In this document: one piece after another, positions 18,062-26,612 of the stretch
Layout: the number at the start of each line of letters is the position of its first letter
Position numbering within the stretch: the stretch's first letter is position 1
Source: Streptomyces deccanensis
GTDB taxonomy: Bacteria; Actinomycetota; Actinomycetes; Streptomycetales; Streptomycetaceae
DNA: 64,000 nt
Direction: 5' to 3'
NCBI RefSeq assembly: GCF_022385335.1
Contig: NZ_CP092431.1
Location: 7,564,001 to 7,628,000 of the forward strand
The notes under the pieces: generated by a model
The model's database searches: none
What the model was told of the DNA's origin: nothing
What the model saw: only the letters and a program-made list of their open reading frames with translations
Made by a program: the position numbers and the translations under genes

Positions 18062-19606
18062 GTGTCGGCCAGCACATCCCGTACGCTCCCGCCGGAGATC
18101 GCCGAGTCCGTCTCTGTCATGGCGCTCATTGAGCGGGGAAAGGCTGAGGGGCAGATCGCCGGCGACGATGTGCGTCGGGCCTTCGAAGCTGACCAGATTC
18201 CGGCCACTCAGTGGAAGAACGTACTGCGCAGCCTCAACCAGATCCTCGAGGAAGAGGGTGTGACGCTGATGGTCAGTGCCGCGGAGCCCAAGCGCACCCG
18301 AAAGAGCGTCGCAGCGAAGAGTCCGGCCAAGCGCACCGCCACCAAGACGGTCGCGGCGAAGACGGTGACCACCAAGAAGGCCACCGCCACAGCCGCCCCC
18401 GCGGTGCCCGCGGCCGACGCCTCCGCCGAGGACGCCGCACCCGCCAAGAAGGCCGCCGCCAAGAAGGCGGTCGCCAAGAAGGCGGCCCCCGCCAAGAAGA
18501 CCGTCGCCGCGAAGAAGACGGCGGCCAAGAAGACGACGGCCAAGAAGGACGACGTCGAGCTGATCGAGGAAGAGGTCCTCGAGGAGACCCCGGGCGGCAA
18601 GCCGGGCGAAGAGCCCGAGGGCACCGAGAGCGCCGGCTTCGTGCTGTCCGACGAGGACGAGGACGACGCGCCCGCCCAGCAGGTCGCGGCCGCCGGTGCC
18701 ACCGCCGACCCGGTCAAGGACTACCTCAAGCAGATCGGCAAGGTCCCCCTGCTCAACGCCGAGCAGGAGGTCGAGCTCGCCAAGCGCATCGAGGCCGGTC
18801 TGTTCGCCGAGGACAAGCTGGCCAACGCGGACAAGCTCGCCCCCAAGCTCAAGCGCGAGCTGGAGATCATCGCCGAGGACGGCCGCCGCGCCAAGAACCA
18901 CCTCCTGGAGGCCAACCTCCGTCTGGTGGTCTCCCTGGCCAAGCGCTACACAGGCCGCGGCATGCTCTTCCTGGACCTGATCCAGGAGGGCAACCTCGGT
19001 CTGATCCGCGCGGTCGAGAAGTTCGACTACACCAAGGGCTACAAGTTCTCCACGTACGCCACCTGGTGGATCCGTCAGGCGATCACCCGCGCCATGGCCG
19101 ACCAGGCCCGCACCATCCGTATCCCGGTGCACATGGTCGAGGTCATCAACAAGCTGGCGCGTGTGCAGCGTCAGATGCTCCAGGACCTGGGCCGCGAGCC
19201 CACCCCGGAGGAGCTGGCCAAGGAACTCGACATGACCCCCGAGAAGGTCATCGAGGTCCAGAAGTACGGCCGCGAGCCCATCTCCCTGCACACCCCGCTG
19301 GGCGAGGACGGCGACAGCGAGTTCGGTGACCTCATCGAGGACTCCGAGGCCGTCGTCCCGGCCGACGCGGTCAGCTTCACGCTTCTCCAGGAGCAGCTGC
19401 ACTCCGTGCTCGACACGCTCTCCGAGCGCGAGGCGGGCGTCGTCTCCATGCGCTTCGGTCTCACCGACGGTCAGCCGAAGACCCTCGACGAGATCGGCAA
19501 GGTGTACGGCGTCACGCGTGAGCGCATCCGCCAGATCGAGTCCAAGACGATGTCGAAGCTGCGACACCCGTCCCGCTCGCAGGTCCTGCGCGACTACCTC
19601 GACTAG
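18062..19606 (+). CDS. hrdB: Principal RNA polymerase sigma factor HrdB
   Basis: The essential vegetative sigma-70 of Streptomyces, 514 residues. The order is region 1.1 (residues 1-70), a Lys/Ala-rich insert (about 77-163, many AKK repeats), an acidic stretch (164-203), then region 1.2 (216-248), region 2 (about 276-346, [18 protein letters not shown]), region 3 and region 4 ([40 protein letters not shown]). GTG 18062 is chosen because AGAGG lies 6 nt upstream and the protein then begins [12 protein letters not shown], as I recall for S. coelicolor HrdB. A longer frame back to 17948 runs through the promoter region. A 12-bp terminator hairpin follows. Confidence 0.98.
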   Translation: MSASTSRTLPPEIAESVSVMALIERGKAEGQIAGDDVRRAFEADQIPATQWKNVLRSLNQILEEEGVTLMVSAAEPKRTRKSVAAKSPAKRTATKTVAAKTVTTKKATATAAPAVPAADASAEDAAPAKKAAAKKAVAKKAAPAKKTVAAKKTAAKKTTAKKDDVELIEEEVLEETPGGKPGEEPEGTESAGFVLSDEDEDDAPAQQVAAAGATADPVKDYLKQIGKVPLLNAEQEVELAKRIEAGLFAEDKLANADKLAPKLKRELEIIAEDGRRAKNHLLEANLRLVVSLAKRYTGRGMLFLDLIQEGNLGLIRAVEKFDYTKGYKFSTYATWWIRQAITRAMADQARTIRIPVHMVEVINKLARVQRQMLQDLGREPTPEELAKELDMTPEKVIEVQKYGREPISLHTPLGEDGDSEFGDLIEDSEAVVPADAVSFTLLQEQLHSVLDTLSEREAGVVSMRFGLTDGQPKTLDEIGKVYGVTRERIRQIESKTMSKLRHPSRSQVLRDYLD

Positions 19607-19637
19607 GCAGCACGCCCCACCGGCGCGCGTGGTCGGT

Positions 19638-19675
19638 CCGAAGGCCCGGTTCCCTCGAAGGAGCCGGGCCTTCGG
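19638..19675 (+). terminator. Rho-independent-type terminator of hrdB
   Basis: Perfect 12-bp arms CCGAAGGCCCGG (19638-19649) and CCGGGCCTTCGG (19664-19675), 31 nt after the hrdB stop. Confidence 0.85.
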
Positions 19676-19752
19676 CGTGTGTGCGGCATGCGAAAGCCGA
19701 TCCGGTGGATCACTCTGGGTGTGCCATCCAAGACCCGGAGTGAGGAGCGCGC

Positions 19753-20568
19753 ATGCGTCGATCGTTCGCCCGACTGCTGGCCGTCGCGGCCACCACGGCC
19801 GTCATACCGCTGGTGGCACCGCCACCGGCGACGGCCGAGGTCGTCATCGGGGGTCATCCGGTCGAGATCTCCCAGGCGCCCTGGACGGTGGCGCTGTCCA
19901 GCCGTGACCGGTTCGGAGGTACGCGGGCCGGGCAGTTCTGCGGCGGTGTCGTGGTCGCCCCCACGACGGTGCTGACGGCCGCCCACTGCCTCAGCGAGGG
20001 CGTGCTGGGCGGTCCGCCGGAACGGGTCCCCGATCTGCGGGTCATCGCCGGTCGCGCCGAGCTGCAGTCGGCCGAGGGCGCGGAGGTCCCGGTGAGCGGG
20101 GCCTGGGTCAACCCCGAGTACGACCCCTATACGAACGCGGGGGACTTCGCGGTGGTCACCCTCGCCGCACCGCTGCCCGAGAGCCACGTCATCGCACTGG
20201 CGGGCGCCGGCGACGCGGCGTACGCGCCGGGCACGCCGGCCGCGGTCTACGGCTGGGGGGACACCACGGGTGCCGGGGACTACGCACAGGGCCTGCGGGC
20301 CGCCTCGGTGGAGGTGCTGGCCGACACCGTCTGCGAGCGGGCCTACCCGGGCAGCGCGGAAGGCCGGTACCAGGCCGGCTCGATGGTCTGCGCCGGGGAG
20401 CAGAACGGCGGCCGGGACGCCTGCCAGGGGGACAGCGGAGGACCGCTGGTCGCCCGGGGGAAGCTGATCGGCCTCGTGTCGTGGGGCAGCGGCTGTGGGC
20501 TCGCCGGGAATCCCGGCGTCTACACCAGGGGCTCGTACGTGGCCCGGGTGCTGGCGGAGAGCCGCTGA
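19753..20568 (+). CDS. Secreted trypsin-like serine protease (S1 family)
   Basis: An exported protease of 271 residues. An Arg-led signal peptide ends near ATA-E (about residue 28), and only two residues separate it from a VIGG sequence equivalent to the trypsin IVGG N terminus. The catalytic triad is H78 (TAAHC), D131 (GDFAVV) and S228 (GDSGGP). D222, six residues before the serine, is the S1-pocket aspartate that gives Arg/Lys specificity. Six cysteines (63, 79, 194, 213, 224, and one in GSGCG) fit three trypsin disulfides. GAGGAG sits 5 nt before the ATG. It sits between hrdB and a convergent zinc-ribbon gene, each separated by terminators. Confidence 0.93.
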   Translation: MRRSFARLLAVAATTAVIPLVAPPPATAEVVIGGHPVEISQAPWTVALSSRDRFGGTRAGQFCGGVVVAPTTVLTAAHCLSEGVLGGPPERVPDLRVIAGRAELQSAEGAEVPVSGAWVNPEYDPYTNAGDFAVVTLAAPLPESHVIALAGAGDAAYAPGTPAAVYGWGDTTGAGDYAQGLRAASVEVLADTVCERAYPGSAEGRYQAGSMVCAGEQNGGRDACQGDSGGPLVARGKLIGLVSWGSGCGLAGNPGVYTRGSYVARVLAESR

Positions 20569-20623
20569 GGCGGCGCCGAGGCGCCGTACGCGGCAGCGCG
20601 CCGTCGTGGGTGCGGCACGAGAG

Positions 20624-20660
20624 CGGGCGGCCACCCCGTGTGTGCGGGAGTGGCCGCCCG
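20624..20660. terminator. Bidirectional terminator hairpin
   Basis: Arms CGGGCGGCCAC (20624-20634) and GTGGCCGCCCG (20650-20660) are perfect over 11 bp. It lies between the convergent protease and DUF7455 genes. Confidence 0.8.
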
Positions 20661-20662
20661 GT

Positions 20663-20681
20663 CACCGGCCTCGAGCCGGTG
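20663..20681. terminator. Second short hairpin between convergent genes
   Basis: CACCGGC-CTCGA-GCCGGTG has 7-bp perfect arms, next to the larger hairpin. It probably helps terminate the minus-strand DUF7455 transcript. Confidence 0.5.
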
Positions 20682-20706
20682 GCGGCTCGTCGTCAGGTGC
20701 GAAGCG

Positions 20707-20937
20707 TCAGCGCTCGTCCTCTTCTGCGGTCGCGGGAGCGGCCGTGAGCCGCTCCGTCTCGTCCTGTATCTCCGCGGCGATCTTCTTGAGCTCGGGCTCG
20801 AACTTGCGGCCGTGGTGGGCGCAGAACAGCAGCTCTCCACCGCTCAGCAGGACGACGCGCAGATAGGCCTGGGCGCCGCAGCGGTCGCATCGGTCAGCGG
20901 CCGTCAGCGGGGTCGCGGGGGTCAGAACAGTAGTCAC
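20707..20937 (-). CDS. Small zinc-ribbon protein (DUF7455 type)
   Basis: A 76-residue protein with a likely zinc site built from C17-x2-C20 (CDRCGAQA) and C39-x-H41-H42 (LLFCAHHGR). The rest is a charged helix (EPELKKIAAEIQDETERL) and an acidic tail. Proteins of this size and motif sit next to hrdB in many Streptomyces and are named DUF7455; their role is unknown. The start is GTG 20937 with AAGAGG upstream on the minus strand. It is divergent from parE across about 480 bp. Confidence 0.85.
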   Translation of the reverse strand: MTTVLTPATPLTAADRCDRCGAQAYLRVVLLSGGELLFCAHHGRKFEPELKKIAAEIQDETERLTAAPATAEEDER

Positions 20938-21416
20938 GTCGCCTCTTCTCTAGCTCGACGAGCTGTCGTACCAGGGTCAACATCCAACCAGGCCGAAAAC
21001 GTTCCCGCTCGCGGCTTTAACTCGAAAAAATCTTTCCGGGCCGGCTGTCTGCTGCCGGTTGGCGGCGAATGAGCCGTAGTGCGTGTCTTCGTGTCGTACG
21101 GGTTCGCGCTGGCTGTCAGTGGTTCTTCGGGGGGTTCTGGCGGTTGTTCTTTCGGTTGTACGGTCCTCCCGGCTGGGTTGCCGGTTGTTCATGAGGACGT
21201 GCCCGGAGCCTAAATGGTTCATGCCTCGAAGGGAACGTGATATGTACTTCACCCCATCGAGGGATCGAACGTGTATGCGACTCTGGACTACTCTGAGTTT
21301 CGGACGAGGGTGGCGTTACAACGGCTCTACCAGGCCTCGGTACCCTCGGACCGGCAACAGAGCCCGGCCCCTTACCCAAATGGGCCTCACCTGAAATTCA
21401 GCGAGGAGCGAACCGC
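20938..21416. other. Divergent upstream region of the DUF7455 gene and parE
   Basis: Nearly 480 bp without a supported gene. It is less GC-rich than its surroundings. Between about 21100 and 21200 the plus strand carries many GGTTnTT-like repeats (GGTTCTT, GGTTCT, GGTTGTTC, GGTTGT). Promoters for both flanking genes should lie here, but I cannot place them with confidence. Confidence 0.5.
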
Positions 21417-23537
21417 GTGACCGCCGATACGTCCGTGCCGTCCACAGCGCTGCTGACCGGAGCAGACCGGGACGGTTCCAACTACACCGCGCGGCACCTG
21501 CTCGTCCTCGAGGGCCTCGAGGCCGTGCGGAAGCGCCCGGGTATGTACATCGGCTCGACCGACAGTCGAGGCCTGATGCACTGCCTGTGGGAGATCATCG
21601 ACAACTCCGTGGACGAGGCCCTCGGGGGGTACTGCGACCACATCGAGGTGATCCTCCATGACGACGCCTCCGTGGAGGTGCGGGACAACGGCCGCGGCAT
21701 CCCGGTCGACGTCGAGCCCAAGACCGGCCTGTCGGGTGTCGAGGTCGTCATGACCAAGCTGCACGCCGGCGGCAAGTTCGGCGGCGGTTCGTACGCGGCC
21801 TCCGGTGGTCTGCACGGCGTGGGCGCCTCCGTGGTGAACGCGCTCTCGGCCCGCCTGGACGTCGAGGTCGACCGCAGCGGCAGCACGCACGCCATCAGCT
21901 TCCGGCGCGGCGTGCCCGGCGCCTTCTCGGGCAACGGCCCGGACGCCAAGTTCGAGACCGGCGGTCTGCGGAAGGGCAAGCGGATCCCCAAGACGCGCAC
22001 CGGCACGCGCGTGCGCTACTGGGCCGACCGCCAGATCTTCCTCAAGGACGCCAAGCTCTCCCTGGAGAACCTGCACCAGCGGGCCCGCCAGACCGCGTTC
22101 CTCGTGCCCGGTCTGACGATCGTCGTCCGGGACGAGTTCGGCCTCGGTGAGGGCGGCAGCAAGGGCGAGGAGTCGTTCCGCTTCGACGGCGGCATCAGCG
22201 AGTTCTGCGAGTACCTGGCCTCCGACAAGCCGGTCTGCGACGTCCTCCGCTTCTCCGGGCAGGGCACCTTCAGGGAGACCGTGCCCGTCCTGGACGAGCA
22301 CGGTCAGATGACGCCCACGCAGGTCACCCGCGAGCTCGGCGTCGATGTCGCCATGCGCTGGGGCACCGGCTACGACACCACGCTCAAGTCGTTCGTGAAC
22401 ATCATCGCCACCCCCAAGGGCGGCACCCACGTCGCGGGCTTCGAGCAGGCCGTGGCCACCACGATGAACGAGGTGCTGCGCGCGAAGAAGATGCTGCGGG
22501 TGGCCGAGGACGACATCGTCAAGGACGACGCCCTAGAGGGCCTCACCGCCGTCGTCACCGTGCGGCTCGCCGAGCCGCAGTTCGAGGGCCAGACCAAGGA
22601 GGTCCTCGGCACCTCGGCGGCCCGGCGCATCGTGGCCCAGGTGATCGCCAAGGAGCTCAAGGCGTTCCTGACCTCCACCAAGCGGGATGCCGCGGCCCAG
22701 GCGCGGGTCGTCATGGAGAAGGCCGTCGCCGCCGCTCGTACGCGTATCGCCGCACGTCAGCACAAGGACGCGCAGCGTCGTAAGACGGCGCTGGAGTCGT
22801 CGTCGCTGCCGGCCAAGCTCGCCGACTGCCGCAGCGACGACGTGGAGCGCAGTGAGCTGTTCATCGTCGAGGGTGACTCGGCGCTCGGTACGGCGAAGCT
22901 CGCCCGGAACTCCGAGTTCCAGGCGCTGCTGCCGATCCGGGGCAAGATCCTCAACGTCCAGAAGTCGTCCGTGACCGACATGCTCAAGAACGCCGAGTGC
23001 GGCGCGATCATCCAGGTCATAGGGGCGGGCTCGGGGCGTACCTTCGACATCGACGCGGCCCGCTACGGCAAGATCATCATGATGACCGACGCCGATGTCG
23101 ACGGGTCGCACATCCGGTGTCTGCTGTTGACGCTCTTCCAGCGGTACATGCGCCCGATGGTCGAGGCGGGACGCGTCTTCGCGGCGGTGCCCCCGCTGCA
23201 CCGGATCGAGCTGGTCCAGCCCAAGAAGGGGCAGGACAAGTACGTCTATACCTACTCGGACCGGGAGCTGCGCGACAAGCTGCTGGAGTTCCAGAGCAAG
23301 GGCGTCCGGTACAAGGACTCCATCCAGCGCTACAAGGGCCTCGGCGAGATGGACGCGGACCAGCTGGCGGAGACGACCATGGACCCGCGCCACCGCACGC
23401 TGCGGCGGATCAACCTGTCGGACCTGGAGGCGGCGGAGCAGGTCTTCGACCTGCTGATGGGGAACGACGTCGCACCGCGCAAGGAGTTCATCTCCAGCTC
23501 CGCGGCCACGCTGGACCGGTCGCGCATCGACGCGTAG
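21417..23537 (+). CDS. parE: DNA topoisomerase IV subunit B (GyrB-like)
   Basis: The ATPase subunit of a type IIA topoisomerase that decatenates daughter chromosomes with ParC, 706 residues. The GHKL ATPase has E59-x2-D62-N63 (WEIIDNSVDEALGG), DNGRGIP (90-96) and GGLHGVGASVVNAL. The transducer domain follows, then the TOPRIM domain with EGDSALGTAK and the metal motif DADVDGSHIR. The C terminus ends with YKGLGEMDADQLAETTMDP. It is a second GyrB-type gene, as in other Streptomyces where true gyrBA lies near oriC. The GTG start at 21417 has GAGGAG 8 nt upstream. The partner parC is 8.3 kb away on the other strand. Confidence 0.95.
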   Translation: MTADTSVPSTALLTGADRDGSNYTARHLLVLEGLEAVRKRPGMYIGSTDSRGLMHCLWEIIDNSVDEALGGYCDHIEVILHDDASVEVRDNGRGIPVDVEPKTGLSGVEVVMTKLHAGGKFGGGSYAASGGLHGVGASVVNALSARLDVEVDRSGSTHAISFRRGVPGAFSGNGPDAKFETGGLRKGKRIPKTRTGTRVRYWADRQIFLKDAKLSLENLHQRARQTAFLVPGLTIVVRDEFGLGEGGSKGEESFRFDGGISEFCEYLASDKPVCDVLRFSGQGTFRETVPVLDEHGQMTPTQVTRELGVDVAMRWGTGYDTTLKSFVNIIATPKGGTHVAGFEQAVATTMNEVLRAKKMLRVAEDDIVKDDALEGLTAVVTVRLAEPQFEGQTKEVLGTSAARRIVAQVIAKELKAFLTSTKRDAAAQARVVMEKAVAAARTRIAARQHKDAQRRKTALESSSLPAKLADCRSDDVERSELFIVEGDSALGTAKLARNSEFQALLPIRGKILNVQKSSVTDMLKNAECGAIIQVIGAGSGRTFDIDAARYGKIIMMTDADVDGSHIRCLLLTLFQRYMRPMVEAGRVFAAVPPLHRIELVQPKKGQDKYVYTYSDRELRDKLLEFQSKGVRYKDSIQRYKGLGEMDADQLAETTMDPRHRTLRRINLSDLEAAEQVFDLLMGNDVAPRKEFISSSAATLDRSRIDA

Positions 23538-23546
23538 CCCCCGTCA

Positions 23547-23576
23547 CCGGGCCGGAGGCGGGTGCCTTCGGTCCGG
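23547..23576 (+). terminator. parE terminator
   Basis: Thirteen-position arms (23547-23559 and 23564-23576) pair with two G-U pairs around a GGGT loop, 10 nt after the parE stop. Confidence 0.7.
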
Positions 23577-23663
23577 CGGGGTGGGCCCGGAGGGCGCCTC
23601 TTCGGCCCGTACGCGGGCGCCGGTGGGTCTCTTGCGCCGCAAGTGCGGGAGGCTGGCCGGGGT

Positions 23664-23681
23664 TTCACCTGATGGGGTGAA
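23664..23681. promoter_or_regulatory. Palindrome upstream of the DUF485/symporter operon
   Basis: TTCACC-TGATGG-GGTGAA, 6-bp perfect arms, 51 nt before the DUF485 start. It is a possible site for the CitB-type regulator encoded just beyond the operon or for another repressor. Confidence 0.35.
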
Positions 23682-23732
23682 CAATCGTGAAGAGGTGCGC
23701 CAGGGGTCTTTCCGTTCTGTCCATGCTTGGGC

Positions 23733-24272
23733 ATGCAGTCAAGCACCGGCCGTCCCCGTCGACGCGGGGGTGGTTCTGAGAGCCCGGTTGAGCAGCACGA
23801 GGGGCACGGCCTCGCCAGCGCGGACGTGCGGTTCGACGATCCGTGGTACGACGCGCTGGCCTCCGGCTGGGGGGAGTTGGACGGCACCGGCGGGCCGGCC
23901 CCGGTCGCGGCCGACGCGCGGGAGAGCCGGAGCGAGGGCGCGGCGGACGTCTATCTGGAGGTCCAGCGGAGCGCGGCCTTCCAGGAAGTGCGCAGCCGTT
24001 ACCGCAGGTTCGTGATCCCGGGCGTCGCCGTCTTCTTCACCTGGTACGTGGCCTACGTCGTGACGGCGACCACCGCCCCGGGCCTGATGGCACGGCCGGT
24101 GGCGGGCGCGGTGAATGTGGCGATGCTGGCGGGGCTCGGTCAGTTCCTCACGACCTTCCTGTTCACCTGGGCGTACGCGCGCCACGCGCGGCTGCGCCGG
24201 GACCGGGCGGCGCTCGATCTGCGCTGGGACACCCAGGAGTTGACGCGCGGCATCAGAGGGGGTGCGCGGTGA
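23733..24272 (+). CDS. DUF485 membrane protein, partner of cation/acetate symporter
   Basis: A 179-residue protein with a polar N-terminal region of about 85 residues and a DUF485 domain with two membrane helices (VIPGVAVFFTWYVAYVVTA and VAMLAGLGQFLTTFLFTWAYARHA). DUF485 proteins (YjcH in E. coli) are routinely encoded before ActP/MctC-type acetate or pyruvate symporters and are thought to assist them. The ATG at 23733 is preferred over an upstream TTG. The TGA overlaps the symporter's GTG by 4 nt. Confidence 0.88.
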   Translation: MQSSTGRPRRRGGGSESPVEQHEGHGLASADVRFDDPWYDALASGWGELDGTGGPAPVAADARESRSEGAADVYLEVQRSAAFQEVRSRYRRFVIPGVAVFFTWYVAYVVTATTAPGLMARPVAGAVNVAMLAGLGQFLTTFLFTWAYARHARLRRDRAALDLRWDTQELTRGIRGGAR

Positions 24273-25861
24273 CCGCCGACCATCAGACGCTGGCGCTGGT
24301 GCTGTTCAGCGCGTTCGTGGCGGTCACGCTGGGCATCACGACGTGGGTGAGCCGCAACCGCCATGGTTCCGCTGAGGAGTTCTACGCCGGCGGGCGGTTG
24401 TTCTCGCCGATGGAGAATGGTTTTGCCATCGCGGGCGACTACATGTCCGCCGCCTCCTTCCTCGGCATCTCCGGGCTCATCGCGCTCTTCGGGTACGACG
24501 GACTGCTCTACTCCGTGGGCTTCCTGGTCGCCTGGCTCGTGGTGCTGTTCCTGGTGGCCGAACTGGTGCGCAACTGCGGGCGGTTCACGCTCGCCGACGT
24601 CGTCGCGGCGCGGATGAACGAACGGCCTGTGCGGATCGCGGCGGGAACTTCCTCGGTGACCGTGTCCGTTCTGTATCTGGTGGCGCAGATGGTGGGAGCG
24701 GGCACCCTCGTCGCGCTGCTGCTGGGAGGAGAGAGCGAGGCTGCGCAGACCTGGACGGTCATCGGGGTCGGCGCGCTCATGGTCGTCTATGTGTCGCTGG
24801 GAGGGATGCGGGCCACCACCTGGATCCAGATCGTGAAAGCGGTCCTGTTGATGGGCGGGGCGATCGTCCTGACCGTGCTCGTCCTGGTCCGGTTCCACGG
24901 CGACTTCGACCAGTTGCTGCGGACGGCGGCCGCGCGCAGTGGACACGGCGACGCGTTCCTCGCGCCCGGGCTGCGGTACGGCGGGGACTGGATCGCGCGG
25001 TTCGACTTCATCAGCCTCGGGCTCGCCCTGGTGCTGGGCACGGCCGGGCTGCCGCACATCCTGTCGCGCTTCTACACCGTGCCCACCGCGCGGGCCGCAC
25101 GCCGCTCGGTCGTCTGGTCGATCGGTCTCATCGGCGGCTTCTACCTGATGACGATCGTGCTGGGCTTCGGCGCCGCCGCCATCGTCGGCCCGGAGGCCGT
25201 GCGGAGTTCCAACGCGGCCGGGAACACCGCGGTGCCGCTGCTGGCCCTGGACCTGGGCGGCGGCGCCGACTCCACGGGCGGAACGGTTCTGTTCGCGATC
25301 GTCGCGGCCATCGCCTTCGCCACGATCCTCGCGGTCGTCGCCGGGATCACCCTCGCGTCGTCGGCGTCCGTCGCCCATGACCTCTACGCGTCGCTGCGGC
25401 GCAGGCGTTCGAAGCCGTACAGCGAGGTCGCGGTGGCGCGCACGGCCGCCGTCGGTATCGGCGTGGTCGCGATCGCGCTCGGGCTGCTGGCCAAGGACCT
25501 CAACGTGGCCTTCCTGGTCGGCCTCGCCTTCGCGGTCGCCGCCTCCGCCAACCTGCCCGTCCTGCTGTACTCGCTGTTCTGGCGGGGGTTCACCACCCGA
25601 GGGGCGGTGTGGTCCGTGTACGGCGGACTGATCCCCTCCGTGGTCCTCGTGCTGCTGTCGCCGGTGGTCTCGGGGAGCGCCGACTCGCTGTTCCCCGGCG
25701 TGGACTTCCAGTACTTCCCGTTGCAGAACCCCGGCCTCGTCTCCATCCCGTTGGGCTTCCTCGCCGGCTGGCTCGGCACGGTCACCTCGGCCGAGCCGCC
25801 GGACGAGGCGAAGCACGCGGAGACCGAGGTGCGGTCGCTGACCGGAGCGGGAGCGGTGTGA
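24269..25861 (+). CDS. Sodium:solute symporter, ActP/MctC-like (acetate/monocarboxylate)
   Basis: A 530-residue SSS-family permease with about 13 membrane helices. Landmarks include EEFYAGGRLFSPMENGFAIAGDYMSAASFLGISG, the most conserved part of ActP/MctC transporters, and GTAGLPHILSRFYTVPTARAARRSV. It likely imports acetate, pyruvate or propionate with sodium or protons; the exact substrate is inferred. GTG 24269 overlaps the DUF485 stop, with GAGGGGG before it. A CitA/CitB-type two-component system is convergent just downstream and is a reasonable regulator. Confidence 0.9.
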   Translation: MTADHQTLALVLFSAFVAVTLGITTWVSRNRHGSAEEFYAGGRLFSPMENGFAIAGDYMSAASFLGISGLIALFGYDGLLYSVGFLVAWLVVLFLVAELVRNCGRFTLADVVAARMNERPVRIAAGTSSVTVSVLYLVAQMVGAGTLVALLLGGESEAAQTWTVIGVGALMVVYVSLGGMRATTWIQIVKAVLLMGGAIVLTVLVLVRFHGDFDQLLRTAAARSGHGDAFLAPGLRYGGDWIARFDFISLGLALVLGTAGLPHILSRFYTVPTARAARRSVVWSIGLIGGFYLMTIVLGFGAAAIVGPEAVRSSNAAGNTAVPLLALDLGGGADSTGGTVLFAIVAAIAFATILAVVAGITLASSASVAHDLYASLRRRRSKPYSEVAVARTAAVGIGVVAIALGLLAKDLNVAFLVGLAFAVAASANLPVLLYSLFWRGFTTRGAVWSVYGGLIPSVVLVLLSPVVSGSADSLFPGVDFQYFPLQNPGLVSIPLGFLAGWLGTVTSAEPPDEAKHAETEVRSLTGAGAV

Positions 25862-25931
25862 TCGCTCGGGGGTGCCCGACAGGCACAGCACGCCTTGCGG
25901 CTTCGTCGGAGAAGCGTGTGCTACAGGTCCC

Positions 25932-26612
25932 TCAGGAGCGCGTCGCCCACTCGTAGCGGTGCTCCGGGCGCCCCGCGTCGCCGTACTTGAGGGTCAGCCG
26001 GGCCCGTCCCGTGCGCTCCAGGAGCTTCAGATAACGCTGGGCGGTCTGACGGCTCAGGCCCGTCCGCTCGGCGATCTCCTGGGCGGACAGCGCGCCCTCG
26101 GCGGTCATCAGGGCACGACGCACGAGTTCGGTGGTGGTGGGGGAGTGCCCCTTGGGCAGGTCCGGTTCTCCGCCCGCCGAGAGCGCGCCGAAGATCCGGT
26201 CGACCTCGGCCTGTTCGGCCTCACCGCCGCCGTCCAGGGTGCGCCGCAGCTCCGCGTACGCCTCCAGCTTCGCCCGCAGCCCGGCGAACGCGAACGGTTT
26301 CACCAGGTACTGGAGTGCCCCCTGGCGCATCGCCGCCTGGACGGTCGAGACGTCGCGTGCGGCCGTCACCATGATGACGTCGGTCTCATGACCCCGTCGG
26401 CGCATCTCCTGGACGACCACGAGGCCCGTCTCGTCCGGCAGGTAGTGGTCCAGGAGGACCAGGTCCACGTGGGGAGACGTCTCCAACAGGTGCAACGCCT
26501 CCGCCGCGTTGTGGGCCACACCGGCGACGTGGAAACCGGCGACCTTCTCCACGTAGGCGGCGTTGACGCGGGCGACTCTGACGTCGTCGTCCACGATCAG
26601 GACCTCGATCAT
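25932..26612 (-). CDS. Response regulator, CitB/DcuR-type
   Basis: A 226-residue regulator. The receiver domain spans residues 1-120, with acidic pocket D8/D9, phosphoacceptor D55 (LVLLDHYLPDE), T83 and K105 (LVKPF). A C-terminal helix-turn-helix follows at about residues 170-200 (LSAQEIAERTGLSRQTAQRYLKLLERTG). This domain order is typical of the CitB/DctR/MalR class that pairs with CitA/DcuS kinases and senses small carboxylates. The ATG overlaps the kinase stop (ATGA). The convergent symporter operon is a probable target by proximity. Confidence 0.92.
   Translation of the reverse strand: MIEVLIVDDDVRVARVNAAYVEKVAGFHVAGVAHNAAEALHLLETSPHVDLVLLDHYLPDETGLVVVQEMRRRGHETDVIMVTAARDVSTVQAAMRQGALQYLVKPFAFAGLRAKLEAYAELRRTLDGGGEAEQAEVDRIFGALSAGGEPDLPKGHSPTTTELVRRALMTAEGALSAQEIAERTGLSRQTAQRYLKLLERTGRARLTLKYGDAGRPEHRYEWATRS

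Noticed and set aside
21262..21290. TCGAACGTGTATGCGA upstream of parE as a LexA box
   Set aside because: Only one half-site fits; the required GTTC half is absent.
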